DNA of 64,000 bases from Zingiber officinale (lineage: Eukaryota; Streptophyta; Magnoliopsida; Zingiberales; Zingiberaceae), in the NCBI RefSeq assembly GCF_018446385.1, contig NC_056001.1:108974436-109038435 (forward strand), read 5' to 3'. A model generated the notes under the pieces. It did no database searches. It worked only from the letters and a program-made list of their open reading frames with translations, and was not told the origin of the DNA. The position numbers were made by a program, and so were the translations under genes. This document shows, piece by piece, positions 10,582 to 22,379 of this stretch. Position 1 is the stretch's first letter. Every line of letters starts with the position of its first letter.

Positions 10582-12907
10582 ATCTCCCCAAATGGACTAT
10601 TACACCTGCAATCTCTATATATTGTCAAATATCAAAATCCACATCAAGACTCAAGCTTGAGCCAACTCAAGCTTAGTCAACCTGGTCAACCTTGACCTAG
10701 GGAATATTTCACCAACAATCTCTCTCTTTTTTTTATGTTGGACAATACCTTTAAGTTAGGATAATCCAATAGCCTCACATTCTTCTTTATGCCAAAGCAT
10801 GAACGAGGGTTTCCTTCATTTTCTCCCTTTCCTAGAGGGCAAACTTCCCCTTTAGGTAATGAAGACCTAACTTAAACCCTATATTATCTCCCTTTGGCAC
10901 ACATCAAAAACTCTTCTCCATAAGAGTTATCATACATTGTTCACAACCTCACTCGTTGTTCACAACATTATAATGAAGGTCTGATACCCTTCATTATCTC
11001 CAATGCTCTCCTTTGAGCATTAACCACTTCACAATGTTCATCCTAGAGTATTCATCACAGTGAAGGTTTTACTCCCTTCTAAAGTTTTGTGAAAATAATT
11101 TTCATGTCTTTAAAGAGTAGCTCCCCCTAAAAACATGCTCCAAACTTCTGTCATTGCACTAACAATGACTTGGAATTCCTAAGACTTTAGGAAGCCCAAA
11201 ACTTGAAGTTTTTAGGTTCAAATATCAAAATTTGAATGCAAACCTCAACATAAACTTCAACTTAGTCTTTCTTAATCAATTCATTATAGTTTTCATCAAG
11301 AAGACCACCCCTATATATATATAAATATATTTTAAGGGGTTAGAAATGGTTATCACGACTAAAAATGACTTAGTATGATGAAATCAGACATTTACAGTCA
11401 AGATTAGCCTTTCCAATCGAATGAAGTTGGGACTCAATCTATTGAAGTCATTCAATCAATCCACTGATTGATTCCATGAGCTTTTGTTCGCGGGAAATCC
11501 TCTTGAATCGATCAATTGATCGATCCAAGCAGGGTTGAATCGATCGGCTAATCGATTCCGTGAGCTTCTGCTCAGGAGAAAACCCAGTTCAATCAATCGA
11601 TTGATCGATTGAACTCTCCCAATCGATAGGTTGATCGATTGGGTCTGAATTTATGAAATCGAATTTCAGTCAAAATTCTGAAATGCCCCAATAATTCTAC
11701 AAAATTCTAAAAAATATGAAAATTCTTGTAAACATTATTTAAGACATATACTAACAAGGAAAAATAATTTTATAAGAAAATACTTCCTATTTTCAAAGAT
11801 TGACATAAATTTAAAAACTCATAAAAACTTCAATGTTTTCTTCTAGTTTGTGTCTAATTTTTCAATGGTGATTACTATAAAAAAATAGTCTTCACCAAGG
11901 TTTTCCAAAATATATTTTAAATGATTTTGAAAACTAATTTCCAACTATGTTCTTTGGACTCAATACACATGACTTGTATATTAGCTTTCTCAATGATTGG
12001 ATGATACATAACTATGTGTTTTGATGAAGCTACAACTCAAATGGATGCACTAAATCAACATCTTGAGTCTTGTTCATCATCTTAACATCTCACTTATATC
12101 TAATGTGTACTAAAAATTCATATAAGTCACTTTATAGTCTTTGTGAGATGTAGATATTAGTTTTCCCTAAATTAAGGGATCATGCATATCTATCTAGGTA
12201 TTTTAATTTATGAACATCCACATAGGATGTTACTTGTTGATAAATTCCTTTACCATTTGTTGATAAATGTCATTGTCCTTAATTACAAGAAATTTAAAAT
12301 AATTCATGATGAGTTATGGTATACATCAAAAAGAATAACTTTCAAAAGAAAATATACTATTATTACATGATGTATGTATGACATGACATGGTATTTTTTT
12401 TATTTTTCATAATAAACATAAATATAAAATATGATGTCATGGCATATGATGGGCAACCAAAGTATGGTAATTTAGCATAAATAAATGTACCTAGATTATC
12501 TATCTAAGTATCCCTAAATAATTTTCTAAATTAAAGGAAATTATCCTATATTACTCTTATCCCTCTAAGCAAATGTCAAAATCCCAACTTGCCATTTCTT
12601 TTGCTTCTTTCCTAATTGTGTCAATTTAAATTAAGTTCAATTCATCAAATTTTAACACATTTACTCTTCAAAAGAGTAACCAATATAATCCATTTCATTT
12701 TCAAGAATACAGCTACCTTGAAAATGCTCTCCAAATATCAACTTCATCAAAGTTGGGTTAACTACCCTTCAATTAGAGTTAACACTCTTCAAACTCATCT
12801 AGGGTGTAGAGAATATACTTCTAGGAACCCAAAACTTATTAGTGATCCTTGGGTATTCTAGGCACTCGCTAGGGATAACTTCCCTAGTTACCTTTCTAAT
12901 AACCTTC
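10582..12907 (-). mobile_element. Copia element C internal non-coding region
   Basis: About 2.3 kb between the 3' LTR and the gag remnants. It holds AT-rich DNA, another AATCGATT-type palindrome cluster at about 11470-11660, and no recognisable protease, integrase, reverse transcriptase or RNase H on either strand. Confidence 0.6.
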
Positions 12908-14674
12908 CTAGGCTTCTTGAAGTCTTGGTCCACTTGACTCACTTAGGTCAACTCTAGGGATAGTTTCCCTTGTGACCTTCTTGGTGACTTTCTTAGGCTT
13001 CTTAGAAATCTTAGTCACGTTGTTCTTGGTAAAAATACTTTTGGGGATAACTTTCCTTGTATCTTTGACTTGACCCCTAAACTTAGGATTGATTCCATAG
13101 CTATATGGAACCCTATGATAAGATGTCACATCCTTCTTAACCTTAGGTTTATATCTCAAACCTGTATGGCCATTGGATGACTCTTGATGTTTTAAACCTA
13201 GGTTTCGCTCATTTGACCCCTTAAGAATATTTTTCATTCTTTTTAGGATCTTTTTCAATTTATCAAGTCTTGAGGTTACTTGGTTTTCCATCCTTAAATT
13301 CTTAGATTTTAATTTTTCATTTAGTCCTTGAGTATTTCTATTTCTAGGCATATATCTAAAATCCTTAGAATTTTTACCTAGATTGTTATCTACCTTCCTA
13401 ACCTTAGGCGAGGTAATCTTAGCATGAAGAGCTATATATTTTTCTTTAATCCTATCATGTCTTCTATTTTCATGATAGATAGCATTAAAATGATATAAAT
13501 TATTTCTAGCATACTTTTTATCATTACTCAAAGGAATTGGCTCAATAAATGATACTTTGGGTTTCTCCTTAGAAGCTCTCCTTAACTCGAGCTTCCTCTT
13601 TTGAGCTTGGTCGGTTTCTTCTCCTTTGGATATTGGCTCCAGTAATGTCTATTTTGTTTGCATAAGAAGCACACAATGTGCTCCTTGCTCTTGCATACCA
13701 TGGGGCCGACATTCTTGGGCTTCTCCTTTCCCTTTGATGCCACTTGACCCTTCTTCTTTGCCAATTTGGAACACTTGCTCTTATAATACCCATGTTCCCT
13801 ACACTCAAAGTAAATAATATGACTTTTATTATTTATAATTGAAATTATTATACCTTTGCTTGTAGAGGTGGCACATGATCCTCCATTTGATTTTTTTTTT
13901 TTCTTGACTTATGGAGGTGACATCCTCTTCCTCTCCATTTGACCCAGAAGTAGAAGCTTCTTCTTGCTTCAGTGTCAATGAGTAACGCTCCCCCCTCAAT
14001 CCTAGAGATGGAGGCTTCTTCATCTTCATCCTCTTACACATGAAACAAAGAGTATGCTCCCTCTTTGCCTTTTTTGTTGCACTCCTTTGAGGATGAAATT
14101 TCTTGGTCTCCTTCTTCTGATGTTGAGCACCTCTCAACCTTGGAGTCCTCTTCTTGTTGATCCAATGAGTTGTCCTCTTTGGATTTTTCTTGACTTGGTG
14201 CAGTGGAGGGTTCTTCATGGATCTTCGCCAATTTGCTCCAAAGCTTCTTGGCATCTTCAAATTCTCCTATCCTATTCAAGATGTTACTAAGCATTAAATT
14301 ATCCAAAAGCTTGGTTACTTATCATTGGCCTCACATCTTTGGACTTGTTCTTGACTCCATTTGCTCCTTTTGATGAGTTTGCCTTTTGAATCTCTTGGAG
14401 CTTGAAAGCCTTCCATTAGAGCAAACCATTTCTCTATTTCCATCATAAGAAAATTTTTTATCCTTAATTTCCAAGAATAGAAGCTCGTTGATGTGAATGG
14501 TGAAGGCATCCTTGTGTCATATTCGAGTTCATCTCAGAAATCCATTTTGAAGTTGACCTCATCTTGGTGAAGTCTTTGACTTGTTGAAATTTGGGGTTTC
14601 AACTTCTTCAACCTTTAGCTCATTGCCCTTTCGACGATGAGTCCGGTAAAGAGAGACCTCGCTCTGATACCACT
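12908..14674 (-). pseudogene. Copia element C gag remnants
   Basis: Minus-strand frames in several registers. 14509-14315 gives FYSWKLRIKNFLMMEIEKWFALMEGF, a gag N-terminus. 14306-14034 gives LSNILNRIGEFEDAKKLWSKL and an acidic linker. CFMCKR (near 14050) and VCFLCKQNRHYWSQYP (near 13670) are damaged CCHC zinc knuckles. 13531-12908 is a lysine-rich 207-residue frame without internal stops (NNLYHFNAIY). The primer-binding site TGGTATCAGAGCGAGG (minus, about 14657-14672) precedes the frames. No pol follows, so the element is non-autonomous or internally deleted. Confidence 0.75.
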
Positions 14675-15172
14675 TGTTATGTCACTTCCAGAGCTAGAGG
14701 GGTTGAATAGCTCATCTTGCTCGCTAGCTTGCTTCGTTGATGTTGATTTTGTAACGAATAAACTCAAAACAAGCTGTCGATGCTAATAAGTAGGATTTAC
14801 TTGGTATCCACCTCAAGATAAGGTGAATAATTAAGGATCCACGCCGAGCACACTTTCTACTATGAAAACAACTCCTTCTCAGAACAATTGGAGATGGAGA
14901 AACCTCTACAACTCAAGAACAAGAAAATACAACTCGAAATAAGGAAACAAAGTGTAAATACAAATAAAAAATGACTTGACACTTTGAACCTTGAATCCTT
15001 GAGCTTTTCTTACTTTGAATGCCTCTTGAAGATGGGAAATGCAGCAACACTTTTCCTCCCAAAACTTCCAAGAACTGGAGAAGAAGATGGAGAAGAGAGA
15101 GCTAGCATTTGAACTCGTCGTCGCCTTTATATCTGCACTTTTAGAACTCCCAATCGATTGTCACGTCAGATC
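14675..15172 (-). mobile_element. Copia element C, 5' LTR (truncated)
   Basis: It matches the first approximately 500 bp (plus coordinates) of 9079-10581, for example the 'agtaggatttacttggta' and 'ttgagcttttcttactttga' blocks. It is broken at 15172 by a fragment of another LTR family, so about 1 kb is missing. Confidence 0.8.
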
Positions 15173-15499
15173 CGTTGGAATGTATATTAAAAGCCTAGTT
15201 TTTGTATAAATATTTATTTAGAAATAAAAATCACATTGGTCAAATGTCTACATTTATGCTAAGTGTAGATGTCCATTTAATTTATATTGTAGATAACATG
15301 GTGTGAGGAGACATACAGAAGATCATGATATCAGATCCCTATAAATTATAAATAGTAGCTCACAACCAAGATGGAATGGACAAACCATTAGAGTGGTTGT
15401 AGTGTAATTTGGTATTAGTTTATCTAGACTATAAAATTATATTAATACACTATGAGTGTATTGAGCAGGACCATTTGAGGTAGTTTCTTTTTATACTAC
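15173..15499 (+). mobile_element. Fragment of the large LTR family also seen at 58-63 kb
   Basis: About 327 bp from 'gttggaatgtatattaaaag' to 'gagcaggaccatttgagg' match the first 330 bp of the LTR at 58052 in the same orientation. Similarity stops abruptly where Copia RT sequence starts. It is a truncated 5' end with no partner nearby. Confidence 0.75.
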
Positions 15500-16341
15500 T
15501 AACTTACTTTTTAGGTTTACAAATTAAACAAACTAATGAAGGAAATTATGTCTACCAATAAAAATATATTAAGGAATTGCTTAAAAATTTTGGAATAAAA
15601 AACACCAAAGAAATAAAAACTCCAATGACCACTAACACAACCTTAACATGACTCAAATGGAAAACTAGTTGACCTAAAATATTATAAAAGTGTCATAGGT
15701 AGCTTTCTATACTTGACTGCAAGTCAACCAAATATTTTATTTGCAGTTAGTATGTATGCTAGATACCAAACCTGTGCTAAAGAATCACATTTGACTAACA
15801 TAAAAAGAATTTTCAGATATTTAAAAGGAACTTCAAATGTAGGAATTTGGTATCCTAGAACATCCAATTTTAAACTAATAGGCTACTCTGACTCAGACTA
15901 TGTCGGCTGCAAACTAGATCGTAAAAGTACAAGTGGTGGATGTTAGATGCTAGGTCCATGCTTGTCAGCTGGTTTAGTAGAAAGCAACACTGTGTTGTCT
16001 TATCTACTACTAAGGTAGAATATATAGCAATAGGACAATGTGTTGCCCAACTGCTATAGATGATGCACACTCTACAATATTTTAACTTAAATTTAACAAA
16101 TACAAAAGTAATGATTGACAATATAAGTTCAAATAATCTAACAAAAAATCTGGTGCATCATTCAAGAACCAAATATATCGAGATTAGACACCACTTTATC
16201 AGGGATCATGTAGCTAAAGGCAACATTGAACTCACTTACATTGAGTCCAAGTCAAACTTAGCTGACATGTTCACCAAACCTGTTCATGAAAGTGAATTTA
16301 GCAATTTACGTCGTCAATTAGGAATGTGTTTCATAAACTAA
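15500..16341 (+). pseudogene. Copia element B pol remnant: RT connection and RNase H
   Basis: LTYFLGLQIKQTNEGNYV (about 15500) is the conserved Copia RT 'YFLG' region. It is followed by KELLKNFGIK, ILFAVSMYARYQTCAKESHL with IFRYLKGTSNVGIWYP (15713-15946), GYSDSDYVGCKLDRKSTSGGC and DNISSNNLTKNLVHHSRTKYI with IRHHFIRDHV and SNLADMFTKPV (16060-16341). That is RT connection then RNase H in normal order. Stops near 15580, 15650 and 15945 inactivate it. Upstream RT, integrase and gag of this element are absent. Confidence 0.88.
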
Positions 16342-17500
16342 GATCATTATTTTTTTCAAAAATTATTTTAAAAAAATTTCAAATTCTAGGGTAAAATTCC
16401 TTATCAATTTTTCTCAAAATTCCCTGATTTCTAGAATTTTTAAAATCAGTTTTAGCCTTAGTCTAGATCAAACCCATAGAAAGCATGTTCCTATAGATCT
16501 AGGACTTGAGCATCTCACCAACACATTAGGACTACCTTGTTTGTGATTGTCAAACTTAGAAATGGGTGAGATACATAGACAGCTTGCTTGGACTTAAGAT
16601 GCTTATATCAGTGCATCAAAATAAGTCTGGGTGTTAAATATCAAATTTACAGTAATTAAGTTAAGTAATCCAGGTTAGTCAAACACTAACTGGATAAAAA
16701 GACTTAACCTAACTAACCAAGTGAACACTGCTATCTTCTGATAGTTAATTAGTAACCAATGGTTAGACAGTCAAAGACAATTTATAGTTGATTCGATTAT
16801 TTTAAAAATAAATATCAGGTTCAGGGGGAGGACTAATAAATCAATAAATTCTGAAAACATTTCTTTTATTCAAAAATCTATTTTTAAATGTCTTAAAAAA
16901 TTATTTTAAAAATTGTTTCAATTTTGTTAAACACTTAGTATTTTGATTTTTTTGTTTTGGCAAACCTTAATTTTAAACTTTTAAAGTTTCTTTTGGAGAA
17001 CTTAGTATTTTCAAAACTAAAGCTAATAAATTTTACAAGTAGTTTCAACTTTACTACTATTGTGAAAATACAAAAATTCATTTTGAAAAATGTCTTTAAA
17101 ATATTTTTAAAATATACTTTACAAAACACTTTGAAAATAGTTTTGAACATGTTCTTTTCAAAACTTATTTTAACTTTAAAATTTTAAAGTTGTTTTCTTC
17201 ATCATTTTGAAAGACTAAGTAGTTTCAAAACTATCTTTAAACATATTTTATCCAAGTTTTCATGGGTATACATTTTTTATTCTTCCTCCCTCAAAGTAAT
17301 CCTGAGCATTGTTGTTTTCTTAATTTCCCTAGCAATTTTTTCTACTCCTGTTTTTTTTATGAATGCCAAAGAGGGAGGGTTATGGGGTTAAGTTGAAATA
17401 AATCAAATCAAAATCTGAATAACGTAAACCATATCATGTTTATGCTTGCATTTTTCCCCTAACTTAACCCAGGTTGCCATTGCATCAAAAAAGAGGAGAT
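16342..17500 (+). mobile_element. Copia element B 3' untranslated region with polypurine tract
   Basis: AT-rich DNA after the RNase H end with no envelope-like frame. A polypurine tract (AAAAAAGAGGAGAT, 17487-17500) abuts the LTR. Confidence 0.7.
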
Positions 17501-18802
17501 TGTTAGTGCGATTTTACACAACAGTCTAACCCCGGTTTTGATGAATGACAAACAAGTTAAGTTAGGTTCTGTTGTAATCCAACCACTTGATTAAGTGTGC
17601 AGGAAATCCAGTTAGGTCGACGGACCGATCGGATAGTTAGTACGAAATCCAGCTAGGTCGACGGGCTGCACGGATAACTGGTATGAAATCCAGCTAGATC
17701 GACGGGCCGATCGGATGACTGGTACGAAATCTAGCTAGGTCGACGGGTCGACTGGATAGCTGGCATGAAGACCAGCTAGGTCGACGAGCCGACCGAATAG
17801 CTGGCAGAAAAGTCCAGACAGGTCGGCGGGCTGACCGGATGTCTGGCAAAACTGGTAAGTTAAGGTAAGTTACTGGAGGAGAGTGACCAAGTGAGGACGC
17901 ATCCCGATTGGAGGGACAGTAGACATCGGTCTAGTTTAGGTCCATTTGGGATCCCTAAGCTGAGACCTTGACTAGTTCTTAATCCTGAAAGGACAGGAAC
18001 TAATTACTACTCTATATTAATATTAAATTATCCTAATACTTGTTTTGCAAGGTATTTTTGGACTAACATGGTTTTGCAGAGAAAATTACCTTCGGATGAA
18101 TAGTGTCTGAAGGCGCCTTCAAGCAGTAAGGCGGCTATGGAAGGCGTCTTCCTCAAGATAACTTTTGGCCAAAGTCGTGGATAAGCACCGGGCTATTTGG
18201 GATCAAGTTTACCTCATTGGAGGTGTCTTCCATGGCTATGGAAGACGCCTTCCATGCCTTTTATAAGGTTGTCTCAAGAAGGCAATGGACAACAACTTCT
18301 ATACGAACTACTACGCGCCTATTTGAGATTCCGACTGCTCTGGGTTCCTGCTACTACTCTGCTGCGAGACTGATGTGATCGATTACTGCTCCAAGGAGTT
18401 TTGATTAAGGCCGATAGACCAACATCGACATGAGCGCTCCCACTTCGAGTCCAAAAAGTGTCAGTAAATTTTGATTTGTGTAATTAATTACTGCAAAAGG
18501 AGAAGTGCAGGGTGTTGCACTTGTTCTAACTTTTCTTTGTATTTCGATTTCCTCTTCCAAAGGTACCGGAAGAGGTTCATAGTAAATTACCCATCGATAC
18601 GTCTGCGGGACCTAAGTCTTGGAGTAGGAATCGCCAAAGGCTCCGAACCAAATAAACTGCTTGTGTTCTTCTCGTGCTTGCTTTTCATATTTTTCTTTTC
18701 CACTGCGTTCGTACTCTGTTTCTTTTAAAATCGAAAAGATAAGATTTTGAAAACCACATGATTCACCCCACCCCCCTCTCTTATGTGCATCTCGATCCAA
18801 CA
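17501..18802 (+). mobile_element. Copia element B LTR (1.3 kb)
   Basis: From TGTTAGTGCG to GATCCAACA. It follows the polypurine tract, so it is a 3' LTR. But 'TTGGTGTCAGATTCAGG', resembling a Copia primer-binding site, follows at 18804. The LTR holds about six 42-bp tandem units at 17605-17848 ('ccagctaggtcgacgggccg') and palindrome-rich DNA at about 18105-18265 (GAAGGCGCCTTC type). Confidence 0.8.
17605..17848. repeat. 42-bp tandem repeat inside Copia B LTR, about 6 units
   Basis: Units begin 'gaaatccagctaggtcgacg' and continue 'ggccgatcggatagctgg'. They start near 17608, 17650, 17684, 17726, 17768 and 17810. The GTCGAC and CCGATCGG cores are self-complementary. Confidence 0.8.
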
Positions 18803-18842
18803 CTTGGTGTCAGATTCAGGCTTGACTCTACTGTTGTACCTA

Positions 18843-19455
18843 CACATTAAGTCTCATGTAATTCTAAAGTTGAAAATAATTCCTCTAGGGTACTTACCTC
18901 CAGGTCCTTCGAGATGTAATAGGCATCTATGATCAAAGTCCGTTCAGGAGTTCTGGGAAAGGCGTTTAGTGCGTAGTGTACTGAGTCCCGGTTGGTTATC
19001 ATTTCACCGAGGTTGCCTAATTTGGTGATAAGCTCCTTGATCTTCGCATGCAGTTCGGCTACATTCTCACCTTTTTCTAGATGGATGTTCGTTAGTTTGT
19101 TCTGAAGAATGTCCCGTCGTGTGAGTTTCGCTTCAGATGTTCCTTCGTGGAGTTCCAGGAACTTCTCCCAAAGGTCTTTTTCCGATGTGTAACTTCCGAT
19201 GTGATTTACTTTTTGAGGTGGTAATACACTTAAAAGGTGATATTCCGCTCTGTTGTTGGTTACGAAATCACTTTGCTCCTTTTTCATCCAGAGGTACTCT
19301 TCTTTCTCTACGCCTTGTTGATCTTTTTGAACTGCAAACTCATACTTAATTATTAAAAGAATTTCAAAGTTGGATTTTAGGAATACCTCCATTCGACGTT
19401 TCCAGTGTGCGAACTACCCCTCGAACTTTGGCAAAAAGAGGCTTGGTCTGACCAT
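18843..19455 (-). pseudogene. Copia element D gag (same family as element A)
   Basis: The minus-strand start near 19453 gives MVRPSLFLPKFEG, then one stop. From 19392 a frame of 181 residues is open: MKKEQSDFVTNNRAEYHLLS, LWEKFLELHEGTSEAKLTRR, IKELITKLGNLGEM, YALNAFPRTPE and SKDLEVSTLEELFSTLELHE. It aligns with the plus-strand gag at 7525-8990 and is better preserved. Gag would form the retroelement particle. The sequence ends at about 18843 against element B debris, so zinc knuckle and pol are missing. Confidence 0.88.
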
Positions 19456-19512
19456 TGATTTTGTTTCAGTTGATGGTTTGTCCTTCTGAAGCGTCCTCGC
19501 TCTGATACCACT

Positions 19513-20397
19513 TATTGGTCCCTTGGAGGCCGGAAAGAGGGGGTGAATTGCCTGTATAACAATTACAAACCTTTCTCGACTTCCAACTCTAATTAGTAGC
19601 ATAGTTATAACAACAAATTAAATGAACAACTTTAAAAAGAAAGAGGTAAAAAAATTACTTGGTTACAACCTAGATGGTTGTTAATCCAACGCAAAAGAAA
19701 GCACTAAAAATCTCCTTCGTTGAAGGTAGAGAAGCATCTTACACTCTTTAAACATTCAGGAATAAGGTAGGAAACGAATACTTGAGTTGTTAACTATTTT
19801 CTAAGTCTAGGAGTCTTTTTATAGCCCATGAAAAATTTTATCTGAGACTGGAAGGTACCTCCAGCGAGGCAAGCGAAGATAAGGTTTTATCTTCACTAAC
19901 GGTTAATTTTGCTCAGTCTAAGGCTCCTTCAAAGGATTGAAGGCACATTCATGAAAGGCTCGAAGGCACCTTCAAGGGTTGAAGGTGCCTTCCACCAGAA
20001 AGGCGTGAGGGTGTCTTCAATACCATTGAAGGCTCCTTCAGCAACTACTATCACTTCCGCTGCTCTGCTCGCTTTGGTGATTTCATCCATCCAGAATTGG
20101 GCTCACCCGGGCCCATCTTCCGACCTTCTCCTCTAGCAAGCTTCCGCTCAGCTTCTCATCCCTCAGAAACATTGCGCGCTCTTTTCTCGTCTACCAACGT
20201 ACTTTTTAGCAGCACCTAGTCCCTCTGACGTACCGAGTCCGTCAACTCTCTCATGTGTCGTCCTTCTTGCTAGTTACGTCTTTTACTCAACTTCCTGTGC
20301 TCCTAAGTTCCTGCACACTTAGACATAAGACATCAAAATATAATAGGACCTAACTTGACTTAGTTGATCACATCAAAACTACCATGGGGTACTTACA
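19513..20397 (-). mobile_element. Copia element D, 5' LTR
   Basis: 885 bp. On minus it starts TGTAAGTACCCC at 20397 and ends GGACCAATA at 19513, then TGGTATCAGAGCGAGG (primer-binding site, about 19495-19510). It is the same family as the 6511-7467 LTR but inverted. It holds palindrome-like 'gaaggcaccttcaagggttg' repeats at about 19920-20040. Confidence 0.85.
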
Positions 20398-20770
20398 GTC
20401 TCAATAGAGGTTGGTCAAGAGTCTGATTAGCAACGACTATATGATGAAGACAACTCCGATCGATGTCTCATGGAACTAGATATGGTTAGTGAAAGCATAG
20501 AAAAAGTAGCCGCCCAGCTAATGGTGTATCATTAAAGGATGACACAAAATTAGTCATCCCCAGATTCTTTTAAGTTAACGATTTAGTGTGAAAGTGAATC
20601 AGGCCAGTTGGAGACGTTAGCAAACAGGAACCTCAATGGGGCGGACTGTACAAATCATCTAGAAACTTGCTTCAGGTGCTTATAATCTCCAGGATGTTAA
20701 CTGGAAGAACTTGGACTGACCATGGAGTGTCAATCATTTTCAACCCTATCGAACTTGAGGGTATACTTGT
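20398..20770 (+). pseudogene. Gypsy integrase C-terminal remnant
   Basis: Plus-strand fragments resemble the end of a Gypsy integrase: SGAYNLQDVNWKNLD then PWSVNHFQPY near 20670-20750, the usual 'GAYxLxxxxGxxLxxPWNxxHLRxYY' ending, preceded by charged LDMVSESIEKVAAQLMVYH. It has frameshifts and stops. It continues the Gypsy element interrupted at 6510. Confidence 0.7.
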
Positions 20771-20847
20771 ACTACATGTATATCTTGTTAAGTATTTGTG
20801 CTTAATGAGAATGTAGGCCAACTTCACTCAAAGAGATAAAGTCTCAG

Positions 20848-21805
20848 ACTCTTATACCTTATGGCCAAGTTATAAGCGGGGTTTCTCATGCCTAACAACC
20901 ATTTGGTTGAATAAATTCTAGACTTGTACCTTAAGACCAAGTTATAAGTGGGGTTCCTTGTGCCTAGCGACCATCTGATTGATCAAGTTCCAGACTCTTG
21001 TGCCTAGGGCTAAGTTATAAGCGGGGTTCTCCATACCTAATGACCATCTGATCAAATAATGTCCAGACTCTTGTGCCTTATGTCCAAATTATAAGCGAGA
21101 TTTCCTGTTCCTAACGACCATCCAGTTGGATAATGTCCTAGACTCTTATGCCTTAGGGATAAGTTATAAGCAGGGTTCCCCGTGCCTAACGACCATCCGG
21201 TCAAATCAAATTTCAGACTCTTATGCCTTAGGGCCAAATTATAAATGGGGTTCCCCATGCCTAATGACCATTCGGTCAGATAATATCCTAAACTCTTATG
21301 TCTTAAGTCAAGTTATAAGCTCCATTCTTAACAACCATCTTGTCGGATCAAGTTCTAGACTCTTGTGTCTTAGGGCCAAGTTATAAGCGGGATTCCTTGT
21401 GCCTAACGACCATTTGGTCGGATCAAATTCCAGGCTTTTGTGCCTTAGGGCCAAGTTATAAGTGGGGTTCCCTGTGCTTAACGACCATCCAGTTGAATTA
21501 AATTCCAGGATCTTGTACCTTAGAGTCAAGTTATAAGTGGGGTTCCCCGTGCCTAATGATCATCCAGTCGAATAATGTCCTAGACTCTTGTGCATTATGG
21601 ACAAGTTATAAACGAGGTTTCTCGTGCCTAACGACCATCCGGTCGATTCAAATTCCACACTCTTATGCCTTAAGGTCAAGTTATAAGCGAGATTCCCCAT
21701 GCCTAACGACCATCCAGTATGATCAAATTGTAGACTCTTGTGCCTTAGGGTCAAGTTAAAAGTGGGATCCCTCGCACCTAACGACTATATGGTCATATGT
21801 TTATC
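20848..21805. repeat. 75-bp tandem repeat array, about 13 units, in the Gypsy 3' region
   Basis: The consensus unit starts 'gactcttgtgccttagggcc', then 'aagttataagcggggttccc', 'cgtgcctaacgaccatccgg' and a 'tcgaatcaaattcca' end. Starts lie near 20848, 20922, 20992, 21066, 21141, 21216, 21291 (a shorter unit), 21358, 21433, 21508, 21583, 21658 and 21733. Because 75 is divisible by three, frames stay open over several units on both strands (minus repeat peptide about GWSLGTGNPAYNLALRHKSL). It lies between the integrase end and the 3' LTR. Confidence 0.92.
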
Positions 21806-22379
21806 TCATACATTTATGCTTACAGGCCAAAGGACCATTTCTCAATGAGTTACAAGCATGGTCCCATGTGCCTTTACAAGAATGGTATTCAGTCGCCAGT
21901 TCAGTGTTCCTACTCGTTCGGCTCTATAGCATTCAGCCGCTCAATCGACGATCATATTTATACTTGGAAATTTGATCATAATTCACTCTTAGTCGCATGC
22001 TTGACATCAAAATGATCAGTCGCTTCCTCAGCCTTAAGATATTCATCCACTCACTCTATGTTAAAGCAGGAGAACACTGACTCAACCCTACTGCATAGTG
22101 TTGGTTGGCAAAGCCAACATTCGCACTAAGATAGTCAGTTGGCATTCACGCCTAGACGCACAATAGGAAATTCGTTTGTACCCTCACTAAGTGATTCGTA
22201 TAAGGCTCTCATCTAATACTATCATCATTATACTTGATAAATACTCCAGCGGGTACAACATCAAAATAAATGAATAACAGAAATATGAGTTACCAAAAAC
22301 AGACTAAGTAGTAAAGTCAAAGTTCATTACATTTTTACAAACAAAAAGAAAGAATGTTTTTAGAATTAGGTACTAAGAG
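21806..22379. other. Gypsy 3' region, nothing further recognised
   Basis: The text resembles degenerate non-coding DNA with 'cattcagccgctcaatcgac' type fragments. No gene-like frame was found. Confidence 0.45.

Noticed and set aside
12908-13531. 207-codon minus ORF as a host gene
   Set aside because: Lysine-rich, lies between Copia LTRs and continues degenerate gag and zinc-knuckle remnants; treated as retroelement.
20848-21805. CRISPR array
   Set aside because: Units are contiguous 75-bp tandem copies with no unique spacers, in a plant retroelement.
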